A stretch of 64,000 bases of DNA from Serratia odorifera (GTDB lineage: Bacteria > Pseudomonadota > Gammaproteobacteria > Enterobacterales > Enterobacteriaceae). Location of the stretch: positions 1 through 64,000 of the forward strand of contig NZ_LR134117.1 in the NCBI RefSeq assembly GCF_900635445.1, given 5' to 3'. The notes below the pieces were generated by a model that ran no database searches, was not told the origin of the DNA, and saw only the letters and a program-made list of their open reading frames with translations. Position numbers and translations under genes: made by a program. Below are positions 34,585 to 44,826 of this stretch, piece by piece (position 1 is the first letter of the stretch; every line of letters starts with the position of its first letter).

Positions 34585-37422
34585 TATTTACCACCCCGCT
34601 CTTTGTTGTGTTTATCCTGTATAGCCTTCGCCCGAGCCATCATGTCATCCTGGCTATCTGCACCGGGAATGCTTTCCTGCAGTTTCTTTTCATCCTGATA
34701 AGCCTTGTCCTGCTTCACTTTTGCCGACGAGTGATCTTGCTGCAAAGTTTGACGTTGTTCATCAACGCGTTGTTGCTGGTCGCTGATCTGTCCCTGAGTC
34801 TGTTGTTGTGATGCCCGATTGCTGTCAATCATGCCCTTGACCTGATCTCCCACGTCGCCCTTGATCCCTGCTGCTGCAGTCTGCGCTTCTACCCTCGCCC
34901 TGATGCCGCTGATGATCGGCGCTGACCTGGCCTGAACCACCGCCGCCACTGACGGGACCCATAGAGGCACCAAGGCTCTCTCCGCTGGCCTTGTATTGCG
35001 TATCCACCTGCGGTGCCACCTGATCACGTACAAACTCGCGTGCCAACTGCTGTCTTGTCGATGCCGCTTCCGACGAGTGCCCAGTTAAAATGTTGCCGGC
35101 ATCGTCTGGCGAACGTTGCATCACGTATTGCGCGAACTGCTGGCTCAGGTTCTCACGCATATCGCCGCTAAGGCTTTCGGTGCGCGACGCCTGCTCGGAC
35201 AGTTCATGGCTGCGGGTATGTGCGCTGCTGTACTGCTCATAGCTGCTCTTGGCGCCAGATAGAGACGCGGATAGCTGATCAATGCGCGAGTCGGCGTTGT
35301 TGTCGGTATGCCCGCCGGACTGACTCGTGCGTTGGCTGGTCAGATAGTCCATCCCTTCTTTGAAGTCGGCAACGGCCTGTGCATTCTGATCGTGTCGTGC
35401 ATCCTGGCTACCACGAGTGCCACTGCTGGCAGAATGAGACCCAGAATCTGACCATTTCATGCCAGCATTACCTCCTGCATACCCTTCTAGCGTCGCACCA
35501 GTCCCCAAAACTCTCAGCCCCGCAGACCCACGAACGCCAGCTCTTGCTTCTAAACCCGCTGTTTTATCCGTAGATCTGGCGGCTAATTCCTGCGTCGCCT
35601 GCTCCTTCGTGACGTTATTGTTGTTGGCATAAGTTTCTGCCGCGCTGGCCATCTTGTGTGCCGCTATGCTGGCTTGGCTGTTCTGCGCCGTATCGGCGCC
35701 CTGGGTCATCGTATCGCTGCTGCCACGCTGACCGGTGAACTGCGACAGTTGCGTCCAGGCGCTGGAGATGTTGTTGTTGAAGCCCTGCATCGCGGTTTGT
35801 GCCTGGCTTTCCGACTCCCGGGCCATCTGCTGCTGCGCCGTCGCAATCTGTCGCGTCACGCCAATATCAACCGGAATACGCGATGTCGACCCCCGTAGAG
35901 TCGAACACCTGGCTGCCGTCGGCGGTCTGGGTCTGCGTGCCGCCGGTGCCCAGTTGCTTGGTCATCTGACCCGTGCGTATATCACTGTTGGTGTTCCAGG
36001 TGTTGCCGCTCACGTTATCGGACTGCATGTTGTTAAAGCTGTAGTTGGCGTCCGCCGTGGTGCTTGCTGCCGCTGAGCTTGCGCCAGACAGCGCATTGTT
36101 GAACGAGTGCCCGATGCTGTTGAGGGCATTGCCCAGACCGATGGCGATGTACCAGGAGATGAACGGAATGAACATCGAGATATAGCCGGCCGTGGTGGCA
36201 ATGTCGGAGTAGTTCAGCTGCACCACCGACAGGTTGCTAAGCACCACCGGGGCGCCCATCTTGCGGCATGGAACGTCATGGCGCTGTTGAGAATGGCGTA
36301 CAGCAGCGGCCAGCTCATCAACCACAACCAGGCAAACACGTAGCCCTTGAACACCTGCCACCCCTGATTGACCATCCCCACCAGAATAATCATCGGGAAC
36401 ACCCCCATCAAAATGCCCATCATCACCACGTGCAGCGTCGGCAGCATGCGCATCGCCACCTGACCGACCGTCGCCTGCGACAGTCGCTGTTTCTCCAGCG
36501 CGGAGGTGGTGGCAATATTGAGCATGCCGGCGGTGTCGTTGCTGCGCGAGGCGTAGCTCAATATCCCGCTGCGCAGGCCGTTCATCACCACGTTCTGCTT
36601 GATGATGTCGGAGGCGGCGTTCTTGTTCTGATAGAAGTATTGGTAGCTGTTTCCGAGCAGTTGACCAAACAGTAAATCCGCATCCGGTTTGCCGCCGAAC
36701 AGCTGACGGGCGTAGTAGTGCCAGGTCTTGCTGCCCGTTTGGCCTTCCAGACCCAGCATTTTTTGAAGCGGGGCCGCCGCCTGCTCGCAGGTCATGAATT
36801 TGCCGTCACGGCTGAACAGGCCGCGCAGCGGGCTGGGTTTGCGAAATATCAGCGTGTAGGGGTCGGGAGAGTTCATCAGCTCATTAAGGCTGTATTTGCG
36901 GTTGAGCAGGATGTCGCCAATCACGCAGTTTTGTACGTAATCGGCAAACAGGTCGGTCAGCTCCGGGTTCTGCGCGGTAAAGTCGGTGCTGCGCGCCACC
37001 AGGGCGGCACCGAACAGCATGCCGGTGCGGCTGTAAGTGGCCACATCCGGCTGGCTGAACACCTTCTCGTAGCCCTGCACCATCACGGTACCGAATTGGG
37101 TGAACAGCGTGGCCGGGAAGGTGATGCCCAGCGGCACGTTGTCGACCACGTACACATCACGAGGATTGGTATTGTCGATGACCTGTACCCGCGGGCCTTT
37201 GGTCAGCGCCACGCCGACGCCAATCAGCACAAATACCCAGGTCAGCACGCGAATAAAGTCATGGGTGCGTATCCACTGCACCATCAGCACATACACCCCC
37301 GCCAGAATACCCACCCGCCGTATCCAGGCCCAGCCGTCGGTTTGCATGAAGGCCGCCACCGCATTGAGGGTCTCGCGCATCCAGTCACCGCCACCGATGA
37401 CATACATCTCAGCCACGGCCAT
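34584..37422 (-). pseudogene. traG: TraG mating-pair stabilisation and entry-exclusion protein, three frameshifts
   Basis: Four overlapping frames make one TraG of about 940 residues, the F length: MYVIGGGDWMRETLNAVAAF to NSAMTFHAA; then GAPVVLSNLSVVQLNYSDIA to DSTGVDI; then PVDIGVTRQIATAQQQMARE with HTDNNADSRIDQLSASL and LSQQFAQYVMQRSPDDA; then a Gln-rich end to KDKHNKERGGK-like residues at 34584. Breaks fall near 36267, 35888 and 34900. F TraG needs its N-terminal membrane part for pilus assembly and its periplasmic C-terminus for mating-pair stabilisation and TraS recognition. As written only the N-terminal 390 residues would be made. Each break is a small indel; error is possible. Confidence 0.85.
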
Positions 37423-38792
37423 TATTGACCTCCCCCGAAACGGTAGTTGTCCTGATAGCGGGTCAGCATGCGGGCCGAGACTTGCTGCCGCATGACCCGC
37501 ATCTGCTGGTCAACGACCAGCAGTGCATCGGTCTGTGTTTGTACCCGGGACTGAAGGGAAGCCAGCAGTTGGTTGGCCTGCGTGAAGTTATTGTTGAGTT
37601 GCTCCATCGTCGCTTCCGGGTAGTTGCCCACCGCCAGCATGGCGCGGGCGCCGCTCATCAGTTCCTGCAGGTATTGCAGCATGATGTCGTAGCCGATGTA
37701 GTCCGCCAGGCTGTAGACCAGTGAGCTGTCAACACCGAGCATCTGCGGGTCGACCAGATAGGTCAGTAGCGGCACATGGGTGCTGGATATCAGTCCTTTT
37801 TCTTTCTCGGTGAGAGGAATATCGTCACGCGCCTTGCTCTTGATGCTGATCAGCATGGCAAGGATTTGCCCCTTGAGCGCCCGCTCCGGACTGATGGTGA
37901 CACTGCTTTCTGCGACCACCTTGAGGCACTTGTCGCTGTCATTGCAGTGGTAGATGCGGGCCGTCCCGCCGTCCATCAGCGCATGAATAATGCTCTGATC
38001 GGTGGTTTTCGGCGCCAGCGGGGTGATTTCACCGTTGGGGCCGAACACCAGGGAGCCGGTGAGCGTCATCACGAACTCTTTCAATTCCTTGTTGCCGCTG
38101 AACATCTGATTTTTGGACAGCGCATCCCACATGATGTTGATGTTCTTGGAAACGCGTTCTTTATCCTTCTCACCCGCCTTGTCCCGCACCGAGTCGCCTT
38201 TGCCGCCCACGGTACACCCCTGGCGGGACGCGGCCCAGTCGGCAAAAATGTTTGACTGGCCACTGATATCCTGACAGACCTTCTGTTGCGAGACCTGCGT
38301 ACGCGGGAACAGCCCGCCCACGATACCCTGCGCTGCCTGACAGCTGCTCATGTTCATGCTGTTGACGTCGGAGGCCATCTTCTGGATGAAGTCCTTCGCA
38401 TCCTTGAGCTCCGGTACCGTGGTCTGCAGCGCCAGGTCGAAGAAGTAACCGGCGGAGTTCGACATGATTTGCTTGACGAAGCGCTGCAGCTGTTCGCCGT
38501 TGATAAAGCTGAATGAGCCGAGATAGGCATCGATGCCCCCACAGCCGGCGTTGATGTCCGGCAACGTCATCGATACCAGTTGCACCTGACGCACGCCGGT
38601 ACGGGCATAGAGGGAGCCGCCGGACGCATAGCCTGCGGCCTGTCCCTGCCACACACCCGGCGTGGTGGTGTTGGAATCAAACCCCAGCTTGTCGAAAAAG
38701 TGGTTCATGTCGCCGTTCATGTCGGCCGAGACGGCGCCGACAAACAGCCCAAACCCCACGCCGACAAGCAGGGCGCGTAACTTAACGTGCAT
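37422..38792 (-). CDS. traH: TraH, F-pilus assembly protein
   Basis: Intact 456 residues (F TraH 458) with a signal peptide (LRALLVGVGFGLFVGAVSAD). It matches the family throughout: GYASGGSLYARTGVRQVQLV, NAGCGGIDAYLGSFSFINGE, FPRTQVSQQKVCQDISGQSN and a coiled-coil C-terminus. TraH acts in the periplasm/outer membrane with TraF, U, W and TrbI in pilus assembly and retraction. It overlaps traG (TAATG) and the upstream membrane gene by 11 bases. Confidence 0.95.
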   Translation of the reverse strand: MHVKLRALLVGVGFGLFVGAVSADMNGDMNHFFDKLGFDSNTTTPGVWQGQAAGYASGGSLYARTGVRQVQLVSMTLPDINAGCGGIDAYLGSFSFINGEQLQRFVKQIMSNSAGYFFDLALQTTVPELKDAKDFIQKMASDVNSMNMSSCQAAQGIVGGLFPRTQVSQQKVCQDISGQSNIFADWAASRQGCTVGGKGDSVRDKAGEKDKERVSKNINIMWDALSKNQMFSGNKELKEFVMTLTGSLVFGPNGEITPLAPKTTDQSIIHALMDGGTARIYHCNDSDKCLKVVAESSVTISPERALKGQILAMLISIKSKARDDIPLTEKEKGLISSTHVPLLTYLVDPQMLGVDSSLVYSLADYIGYDIMLQYLQELMSGARAMLAVGNYPEATMEQLNNNFTQANQLLASLQSRVQTQTDALLVVDQQMRVMRQQVSARMLTRYQDNYRFGGGQ

Positions 38793-39144
38793 GTTTCGCC
38801 CTCCGCAGTGACAATAGCTTGCGCCCGCTCCAACTGAGCCCTTCGCTCACCAGGTGAATGAACGGCAACAGCAGCGCGCCGACCACACAGACGCCGCCGA
38901 AAATCCCCAACGTCAGCGGGATGTTATACATGGCAAAATTCACCAGGGCCTTGGTCACCTGATAGTTCACATCCATCGCCTGTAACGCTTTGCCACTGAA
39001 AGCAATATCAAAGATTTTCATCCACAACAGGCGAATGACAACGGCGCTAATCACGCACACACCTCCCACCACCATCAGCACGTAGCACACCCGATCAACA
39101 AACTTCCGATCCGCGACTTTTTGACGTTTTTCGAACGTATTCAT
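38782..39144 (-). CDS. Inner-membrane protein at the trbF position (120 aa)
   Basis: Starts MNTFEKRQKVADRKFVDRVC and has two or three membrane segments (about 20-43, 62-80 and 82-100). It lies between trbB and traH, where F has trbJ and trbF; TrbF of F is 126 residues and membrane-bound. I cannot confirm sequence relationship from memory. It overlaps trbB by four bases and traH by eleven, so it is certainly part of the operon. TrbF is not essential for F transfer. Confidence 0.6.
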   Translation of the reverse strand: MNTFEKRQKVADRKFVDRVCYVLMVVGGVCVISAVVIRLLWMKIFDIAFSGKALQAMDVNYQVTKALVNFAMYNIPLTLGIFGGVCVVGALLLPFIHLVSEGLSWSGRKLLSLRRAKHAR

Positions 39145-39701
39145 GGGGTCACTCCTTTTTGAGTCGCGTCCTGCAGCACCGTATCCAGCCGCGCCATAAA
39201 GGCGGCTTCATCGGCCGCACCCTGAATGATGGGATAGGTGGCCAGTGTGTGTACATTCACCAAAAACGTGGTCGGCGACGCCACCGGCAGGCCGGGGAAG
39301 AAGGTGCGCATCACGTCAGGCGGAGCCGGAATAGCCTCCGGAAACGTCTGGTCACCCTGCCCGTCAAAGGTGTACACAAACAGCGGGAACCCGTGCTGCG
39401 CCGACATTGCCTTGATGAGTGGATCGAACTTCTGGCAGAAGCTGCAATGCCCCTGCATGAACAGCACCACCGTCCAGTCGGCCAGGTTGACGCGCGTGCC
39501 GTTGCTCAGCGTCATGATGCGGGCTGGCGCAGCAGGCGTGGCACCTGAGTCCTTTTCACCTGCTGAATGTTGCGGCGCATGCTGCTGCAGGCGGGCGATC
39601 TCGTCGCGCGTTGACGACGCGGCCATGGCCACAGTGACGCCGCTCATCGACAACGCAACCAGCAACGCGGCATTTAAAACAACGTTAAGGTGTCGTTGCA
39701 T
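39141..39701 (-). CDS. trbB: TrbB, periplasmic thioredoxin-like disulfide isomerase
   Basis: A 186-residue protein (F TrbB 181) starting MQRHLNVVLNAALLVALSMS with a cleavable signal. The active site is CSFC in FMQGHCSFCQKFDP and the cis-Pro region is PVASPTTFLVNVHT. It assists folding of disulfide-rich Tra proteins such as TraH, TraU and TraN. Start 39701 is preferred over an upstream ATG at 39806 because it gives a proper signal peptide and has GAGGA before it; it overlaps the preceding gene by 17 bases. Confidence 0.92.
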   Translation of the reverse strand: MQRHLNVVLNAALLVALSMSGVTVAMAASSTRDEIARLQQHAPQHSAGEKDSGATPAAPARIMTLSNGTRVNLADWTVVLFMQGHCSFCQKFDPLIKAMSAQHGFPLFVYTFDGQGDQTFPEAIPAPPDVMRTFFPGLPVASPTTFLVNVHTLATYPIIQGAADEAAFMARLDTVLQDATQKGVTP

Positions 39702-40002
39702 GCTTGTCCTCCTGCGGCGCGTCATCCTGCACACCGGGTTCGCTTTCCGGGTGAGTGACGCCGTGTTGCGCCCGGTAGGCGTCTTTTTCTGGCGCCAGAC
39801 GCTCATCTGCTACGCGGGTCGCTATCGCATCCAGAATGCGATAGCCGCCAATCAGTACCAGACCCACGGCCAGCACCTTTGCCAGCCCCCAGGCAAACTC
39901 CGGCAGCGAATACACGCAGCCGGCCACCATATTGCACCAGAACCCCAACCCAACCAGCCACATGCCGGTCACGTCAAGCGCGGGGAATTTGAATTTACGC
40001 AT
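39685..40002 (-). CDS. Small inner-membrane protein between traF and trbB (105 aa)
   Basis: Starts MRKFKFPALDVTGMWLVGLG with two membrane segments (about residues 12-32 and 38-60) followed by a charged tail. In F this interval holds trbA, artA and traQ; TraQ (94 residues) is the pilin chaperone needed to insert TraA. The size and topology would allow TraQ or TrbA, but the sequence is not recognisable to me. It begins nine bases after the traF stop. Calling it TraQ would need a profile search. Confidence 0.55.
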   Translation of the reverse strand: MRKFKFPALDVTGMWLVGLGFWCNMVAGCVYSLPEFAWGLAKVLAVGLVLIGGYRILDAIATRVADERLAPEKDAYRAQHGVTHPESEPGVQDDAPQEDKHATTP

Positions 40003-40011
40003 CCGTTGCCC

Positions 40012-40827
40012 TCAATAATTCGGTTTGAAATCGGTGAGTACGTCACGAAACTGCTTCGCCAGGTCGTCCTGGCTGATAAAGCCGTAGGCCAGCGGTTTCA
40101 CCGCACCGCTGCGTGGGTCGACCAGCATCAGTGCCGGGAAGTGCGTCACGCCCAGCCGCTGCGCCTGCCCTGCATCGCGCCGCGTCTCCGGCATGGCGGG
40201 ATTGACCACCCCATCGACCGTCACTGGCACCACTGACAGCCCGTAGCTGTCGCGAAAGCCCTTCACCACCCCAACCAGCTGGCCGTCAATCGGCTCGGCG
40301 CCGCGGTAAAACAGCATCACACCATAGCGCTGTGCCAGCCGGCTGATGGCGTCGCGCTGCGCGGCAAAATCCGCCGCCAGCTGACTTTTTACCGTACCGT
40401 TGTAGTGGCTGTGCTTGAGGTTGTAATCCAGCTCCGGGTGTTCCAGAAACGCCCGCTGCGCCGAGCGCTCGAACAACCCGGCCTGTTGGGTGAAATAGTT
40501 TTGCAACTCAAAGTATTTAATGAAGTTTTCCGTGCCTGGGTATAAAATCGCCTCCGCCAGTGACGCCTTGAGCGCCTGGCGCAGTATCTCCAGCTTTTGC
40601 AGCGCCCCTTGCTGCTCGGATGGGGCAGGTTTCTCTGACGTAGGTTTTTTCCGCCTGCCTTCATCCGTCATTTTTGGTTCGGCGTCATACCACTGCCAGC
40701 CGGCCGCCCGGGACACGGATGTCCCTCCCATCATCACCAACACCATCAATGACAACCCTGCTGCCGCCCTGCGGTTGGCCAACCCGCGTACCATCAAATT
40801 GAAATTTGCTCCCCCGCGCGTTTTCAT
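40012..40827 (-). CDS. traF: TraF, pilus assembly protein with thioredoxin-like fold
   Basis: A 271-residue protein (F TraF 247) with a signal-like hydrophobic stretch (LSLMVLVMMGGTSVSRAAGW). The region GVMLFYRGAEPIDGQLVGVV lacks the CxxC found in TrbB, as in F TraF, so it is a non-catalytic thioredoxin fold; VTHFPALMLVDPRSG is the cis-Pro region. It acts in the periplasm with TraH and TraW. The ATG overlaps the traN stop. A Lys/Pro-rich insert near residue 60 explains the extra length. Confidence 0.93.
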   Translation of the reverse strand: MKTRGGANFNLMVRGLANRRAAAGLSLMVLVMMGGTSVSRAAGWQWYDAEPKMTDEGRRKKPTSEKPAPSEQQGALQKLEILRQALKASLAEAILYPGTENFIKYFELQNYFTQQAGLFERSAQRAFLEHPELDYNLKHSHYNGTVKSQLAADFAAQRDAISRLAQRYGVMLFYRGAEPIDGQLVGVVKGFRDSYGLSVVPVTVDGVVNPAMPETRRDAGQAQRLGVTHFPALMLVDPRSGAVKPLAYGFISQDDLAKQFRDVLTDFKPNY

Positions 40828-42770
40828 TTTTGTGCCTCCTGCATGCGCTGCGTGATTTGCTGCTTCACCTTTTCCACCAGGGCCGCATCTTCAGGCACCT
40901 TCTGGTTCTTCATCAGGTCTTCATAAAAGTTGGCGAAATCCAGCCGGTCGAAGTTGATGCGCTGCAGTTCATCGACGGTGATACCCCGGCAGTCCGGTGA
41001 TTTCGCGTCACCGAACCCGATACCCAGTTGCCAAGCGCGCCCCTGCTGCTGGACAATCTGCGCCAGCTTGCTGTCAAACTGGCAGTAGCTGCGTTTCTTC
41101 TGCAGGCACACACCCAGCACCTTCTTGCCGCAGTACTCCCCTACGCTGACGGTCAGCTTGTTCTCCTTGGCCTTGCCCAGCGCCTTCTCTTCGCTGTCGC
41201 AGTGCGCAAGGCCCACGCTGTTGCCCCAGCCTGAGTCCTTGCAGCAGTCGCTGAAGCCGGCAAACGCCTTGCGGCAGGCCTGCCCCTTACCGGTAAATGC
41301 GCGCACATCCACCCCGTTCAACGCAGCAACATCCTTGCCGGCGGCCGCCACGGCCGCCAGTACCGAGACCGCATGCCCAAAGTCATTGCCCTGGGTGCCT
41401 TTTTGGTTTTTGTCGCATTCACCATCCAGGCAATAGAGTTGGCCACCGCAGATCATCACTTCGCCCGTGGTACGGGTCTCGCAGGAGTAGGTCACATTTT
41501 CATGGACACAAACGCCGTCCTCGGAATTAAAGGCACATTGACGGTTCGCCAGCGTACACGCGGGATTATCCATATAGGCTTTGCAGCTGCCGGCATCGTT
41601 GACAGGCACCGTGTACGTATCCACATAGGCCCAACACTGACTGAACAGGGTGTATTTACGGCCGTTAATCCAGGCTTCGCGCGTTTCAGGGCCACTGAAA
41701 CAGCGGGTTGACAACAGAGCTCCGCCTTCTTTGGGAAAAGGGCACGATTCCTTCCAGACCTGGATCGGCACCTGCGTTAATCGTGTGGCCTTGTTACGCA
41801 GCCAGATGCTCGCCTGACCACCGGTGAGTTCACCGGACTGAGGATGTGCGGTTTCCCACCGATCGCCATGCCCACTGTGGTTCTGGAACCGGAAGTAACG
41901 GTAGTTAACTTGGCCAAATATCCCCTGCCCCTGGGTGACCCCCACATCCAGTCCACCCAATTCGATGTCGACGCGAGCTTTACCGTCTTTGTAGTTTTGC
42001 GGCATCTGCAACACAGTCACGGCCTGAGTTCGCCCCAGGAACGTCACCGTGGGAACGGTAAATTCCGGGCACTTATTTCCGTTGCCGGGTTTGACGTGGT
42101 TACACATGCTCGATGACAACGGGATGTTTTCAATCACCAGCTTCGCCCAGGTAATACGCCCTGTGGTCTTGACCGAATAGATATAACGCTGACGGCCGCT
42201 GCCGTTTTCCACCTCTTCGGTTTCCGCATAATCATCACGTAAACCGATACTCGCCTCTCTGGAACAATCGCGCGTGTCGTTGATGTCCCGCTCGCAGACA
42301 TAATTGGTGAAGGTGCTGCGGGTCACCTGCTCAGCCTTACAGTCCGGGCCGGTTTTCCCCACAATACTCTCTGCTTTACCCTCAATCTCCTTGCCGGCCT
42401 GAATGAACGGCGCATCATGAGAGATAGGCTCTTTGGGATTATTGAGAACAGACTCGTTCACCGTTTTCCCCACATCGGTCGTTCCCCAGGCCGTTGTGCC
42501 ATCGCTTTTCAGCTGCCCGGCATCGCCAGCCTTCACACCACCGTAATAGCCCTTTTCCTGCGGATTGTCGGTGTAGTTCGGGATGACCTCCCCGGGCTTC
42601 ATCCCCCCTATCGTGCCGGTACCCTGCCCGCCAATCTGGTTGGCGAAATCACTGCCCTGCCGATAGATGTCATCGCCTTCGGCACGGCACTCACTCACGA
42701 CCCCCATCAGGGTGGCCAGTACCAGCGCATGCAACATCAGCAAGGGAGCCAGTGCGTTGCCTTTCATCAT
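40824..42770 (-). CDS. traN: TraN, outer-membrane mating-pair stabilisation adhesin
   Basis: Intact 648 residues (F TraN 602) with a signal peptide (LAPLLMLHALVLATLMGVVS) and more than twenty cysteines, as in the family. Typical blocks are ACRKAFAGFSDCCKDSGWGN and CGKKVLGVCLQKKRSYCQFD then SKLAQIVQQQGRAWQLGIGF. TraN contacts the recipient outer membrane; its variable tip (here roughly 150-350) sets specificity for OmpA, OmpW or other porins. It starts ATGATG overlapping trbC. The receptor type cannot be told from this reading. Confidence 0.95.
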   Translation of the reverse strand: MMKGNALAPLLMLHALVLATLMGVVSECRAEGDDIYRQGSDFANQIGGQGTGTIGGMKPGEVIPNYTDNPQEKGYYGGVKAGDAGQLKSDGTTAWGTTDVGKTVNESVLNNPKEPISHDAPFIQAGKEIEGKAESIVGKTGPDCKAEQVTRSTFTNYVCERDINDTRDCSREASIGLRDDYAETEEVENGSGRQRYIYSVKTTGRITWAKLVIENIPLSSSMCNHVKPGNGNKCPEFTVPTVTFLGRTQAVTVLQMPQNYKDGKARVDIELGGLDVGVTQGQGIFGQVNYRYFRFQNHSGHGDRWETAHPQSGELTGGQASIWLRNKATRLTQVPIQVWKESCPFPKEGGALLSTRCFSGPETREAWINGRKYTLFSQCWAYVDTYTVPVNDAGSCKAYMDNPACTLANRQCAFNSEDGVCVHENVTYSCETRTTGEVMICGGQLYCLDGECDKNQKGTQGNDFGHAVSVLAAVAAAGKDVAALNGVDVRAFTGKGQACRKAFAGFSDCCKDSGWGNSVGLAHCDSEEKALGKAKENKLTVSVGEYCGKKVLGVCLQKKRSYCQFDSKLAQIVQQQGRAWQLGIGFGDAKSPDCRGITVDELQRINFDRLDFANFYEDLMKNQKVPEDAALVEKVKQQITQRMQEAQK

Positions 42771-43430
42771 TTCACGGCCCCCTGTTCAAGCAGTTTTTTC
42801 GCCATGGCGGCGCAATCTCCCTCTTTGGCAATGCGCTTTAACCCCTCTTCGAGTCGCAGGTTACCGCGCACCACATCCAGCCCCTTCTCGCAGCGCACCA
42901 CCAGGACCGGCACAGCCTCGATGCCGTACTCACGAAACGGCATCGGGTCAATCTGTACCCCGTCTGCGCCGCCGTCCTGCACCAGGGCCTGCACCCGCTG
43001 CACGGTTTCACGCAGGTTGTTGTTCACCAGCCCCCCGCACCGTGGCAGGGATGCCGAACCGCCGCGTCTCCTGTAACATCAGTTTCAGACCCTCTGGAGG
43101 AATAGAAAAAGAAACGAAGTACAATGCGTTTTCGGCAGGTTCGCTATTGGCCGCGGCCTGCCGTCTTTTTTCCACCAACTGGTCAATAAACCCCTGGTCA
43201 TCCTGTGCCAACGCCAGCGGGGGCATGTTGCGCAAAAATGCCGGCGTCTCGGTATTTTTATGCAGATCGAAGGACCGTTTTTCCTGCTCACGCAGCCAGT
43301 CACGATTATCGTTGCTTTGCGCAGCCACACCGGGGTCTATCGTGCTCGCCACCTGGCTCGCAGACACCGGGCCACTCAGGCATCCCAACATGGCGGTCAG
43401 CAGCAAGGCGTTATTGATGTGCGTTTTCAT
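42767..43430 (-). pseudogene. trbC: TrbC, periplasmic pilus assembly protein, one frameshift in a G run
   Basis: The first frame MKTHINNALLLTAMLGCLSG (signal peptide) runs to RRFGIPATVRG; the second continues LVNNNLRETVQRVQALVQDG and EAVPVLVVRCEKGLDVVRGN to KKLLEQGAVK. Together they make about 220 residues, the TrbC size (F 212). The shift is at a run of six G on the coding strand near 43030 (GTGCGGGGGGCTGG); five would read VRGLVNNNL, as in F. So a single-base insertion by slippage or a sequencing error. AGGAGG precedes the ATG at 43430. Confidence 0.9.
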
Positions 43431-43449
43431 GACCCTCCTGACTCCCTGA

Positions 43450-44445
43450 TTAAAAGACGCAGTTGCGTTTGCGCCACATGACATAACCAAAATTCTTCTT
43501 GCTTATCGGCGTGTTGTGACCCACTTCCCAGCGCATGACGCTGCGCCCCACCGGGTGACACCGGGCGCTGTCGGGGTACATGTTCACCATCTGATAGCGC
43601 CAGCGCTCTTTGGGCATAATCGGCGACGGATACTCGTAGCAGACCGCAACGTCCGCGCCGATGGAGTTCAATATTTGCCCCTGCCGGTGCAGTTTGAACG
43701 CCATGCGCTCAGTCACCAGCACCGACGACTGCAGCGGACTGATTTCTTTCGCCACCCAGCCGTTGAACGGGTACATCGAGCCCTGACTGCCGGCGCACCA
43801 GAACAAAAAGTCGAGCGGCTTGTGAAACGCGCTGGCGATGGCATCGGCGGCGCAGGCCCCCTGCGCGATGGGGTTGGCAAAAATCACCGCTTCCGGATTC
43901 AAAATGGACGTCAGGCTGCTGTCCACCCAGGTGGGGTCGATTTCTGACAGGTACGCGATATCCAGGTCGCCGCCCTGTTTGCAGCCGGCATCGGTAATAA
44001 TGTTCAGCCACGCGGTCAGCGGGTACTTGTACCAATGGACGTGGTAAAACGCGGTGGTCACATCGCCTTTGGCAGTGCTTCCACCGGTGCCGGTGCCGAT
44101 TTTGCCGAGGTTGACGCCAAAGCCGCCCAAATTGACCATGCAGCCCGGCGCGCGGGTCACATCCGCCATGGCCATCGGCTCCCAGAACCCCATGGCCATG
44201 CCGATGCGCTGAAAAATAGGCGGCGGCACCGGACAAAACTGGATGGGACTGCCGGGGTTGGACGTATCCGGTACATCCCCTGCCGCCACCTGCACGCTGC
44301 CGATGGAAATCGGAAACAGGCACCGCCAGCAGATATCAGAGACCGGGTTGACGAACCGCCCCTGGCACGCCGGATCAACAGCGGAAGCCGGCAGGGAAAA
44401 CAGGACGCCCAGCATCAACAGCACTCCGGCCAGCCCGCGGTTCAT
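43450..44445 (-). CDS. traU: TraU, pilus assembly/DNA transfer protein
   Basis: Intact 331 residues (F TraU 330) with signal peptide (GVLLMLGVLFSLPASAVDPA) and the family pattern CQGRFVNPVSDICWRCLFPI, IGMAMGFWEPMAMADVTRAP and a C-terminal YVMWRKRNCVF. About ten cysteines, so it depends on TrbB/Dsb-type folding. It works in the periplasm in DNA transfer more than in pilus growth. Start overlaps the upstream small gene by four bases. Confidence 0.96.
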   Translation of the reverse strand: MNRGLAGVLLMLGVLFSLPASAVDPACQGRFVNPVSDICWRCLFPISIGSVQVAAGDVPDTSNPGSPIQFCPVPPPIFQRIGMAMGFWEPMAMADVTRAPGCMVNLGGFGVNLGKIGTGTGGSTAKGDVTTAFYHVHWYKYPLTAWLNIITDAGCKQGGDLDIAYLSEIDPTWVDSSLTSILNPEAVIFANPIAQGACAADAIASAFHKPLDFLFWCAGSQGSMYPFNGWVAKEISPLQSSVLVTERMAFKLHRQGQILNSIGADVAVCYEYPSPIMPKERWRYQMVNMYPDSARCHPVGRSVMRWEVGHNTPISKKNFGYVMWRKRNCVF

Positions 44446-44813
44446 GGCTTTGCCCCCGCAACATCCGGGTTATCGACGTGATACAGCGCTTGCGCGTCTT
44501 GCGCGGCAACGATGCGGGCCGTATGACGCGCCTCATCCTGCGGGGGTAACAGCGCCGCCAGCCTGTTGAGCAGACTGTCGATAAGTGCCAGTTTGTCGAA
44601 CAGATAAGCGCAATCGCCTGGTTGCCCCGCAGGCAAGCTCTCGCGCAACGCGTGGGCCACCTCGCGGCACTCCAGAATGCATTTGTAGATCCCGCCGCGC
44701 GCAGACGCGGCCTGACGGATGGCCATCAACTCGCTTTCGCGGTGTGACAGCAAGTCCCGGCAGATGTGTAACTGCCGTTCACTGACTTCATGGGTTTTTC
44801 GGGTTACAAACAT
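44442..44813 (-). CDS. Unknown protein between traW and traU (about 123 aa)
   Basis: Start chosen at 44813 (MFVTRKTHEVSERQLHICRD), with GAAGGA before it; a longer frame to 44843 overlaps traW. The protein is helical and charged, with four cysteines (HICRD, YKCILECREV, GDCAYL) and no signal or membrane segment, so it is probably cytoplasmic. F has no gene here. It overlaps traU (ATGA) and clearly belongs to the operon. No family recognised. Confidence 0.55.
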   Translation of the reverse strand: MFVTRKTHEVSERQLHICRDLLSHRESELMAIRQAASARGGIYKCILECREVAHALRESLPAGQPGDCAYLFDKLALIDSLLNRLAALLPPQDEARHTARIVAAQDAQALYHVDNPDVAGAKP

Positions 44814-44826
44814 GCCGCCATCCTTC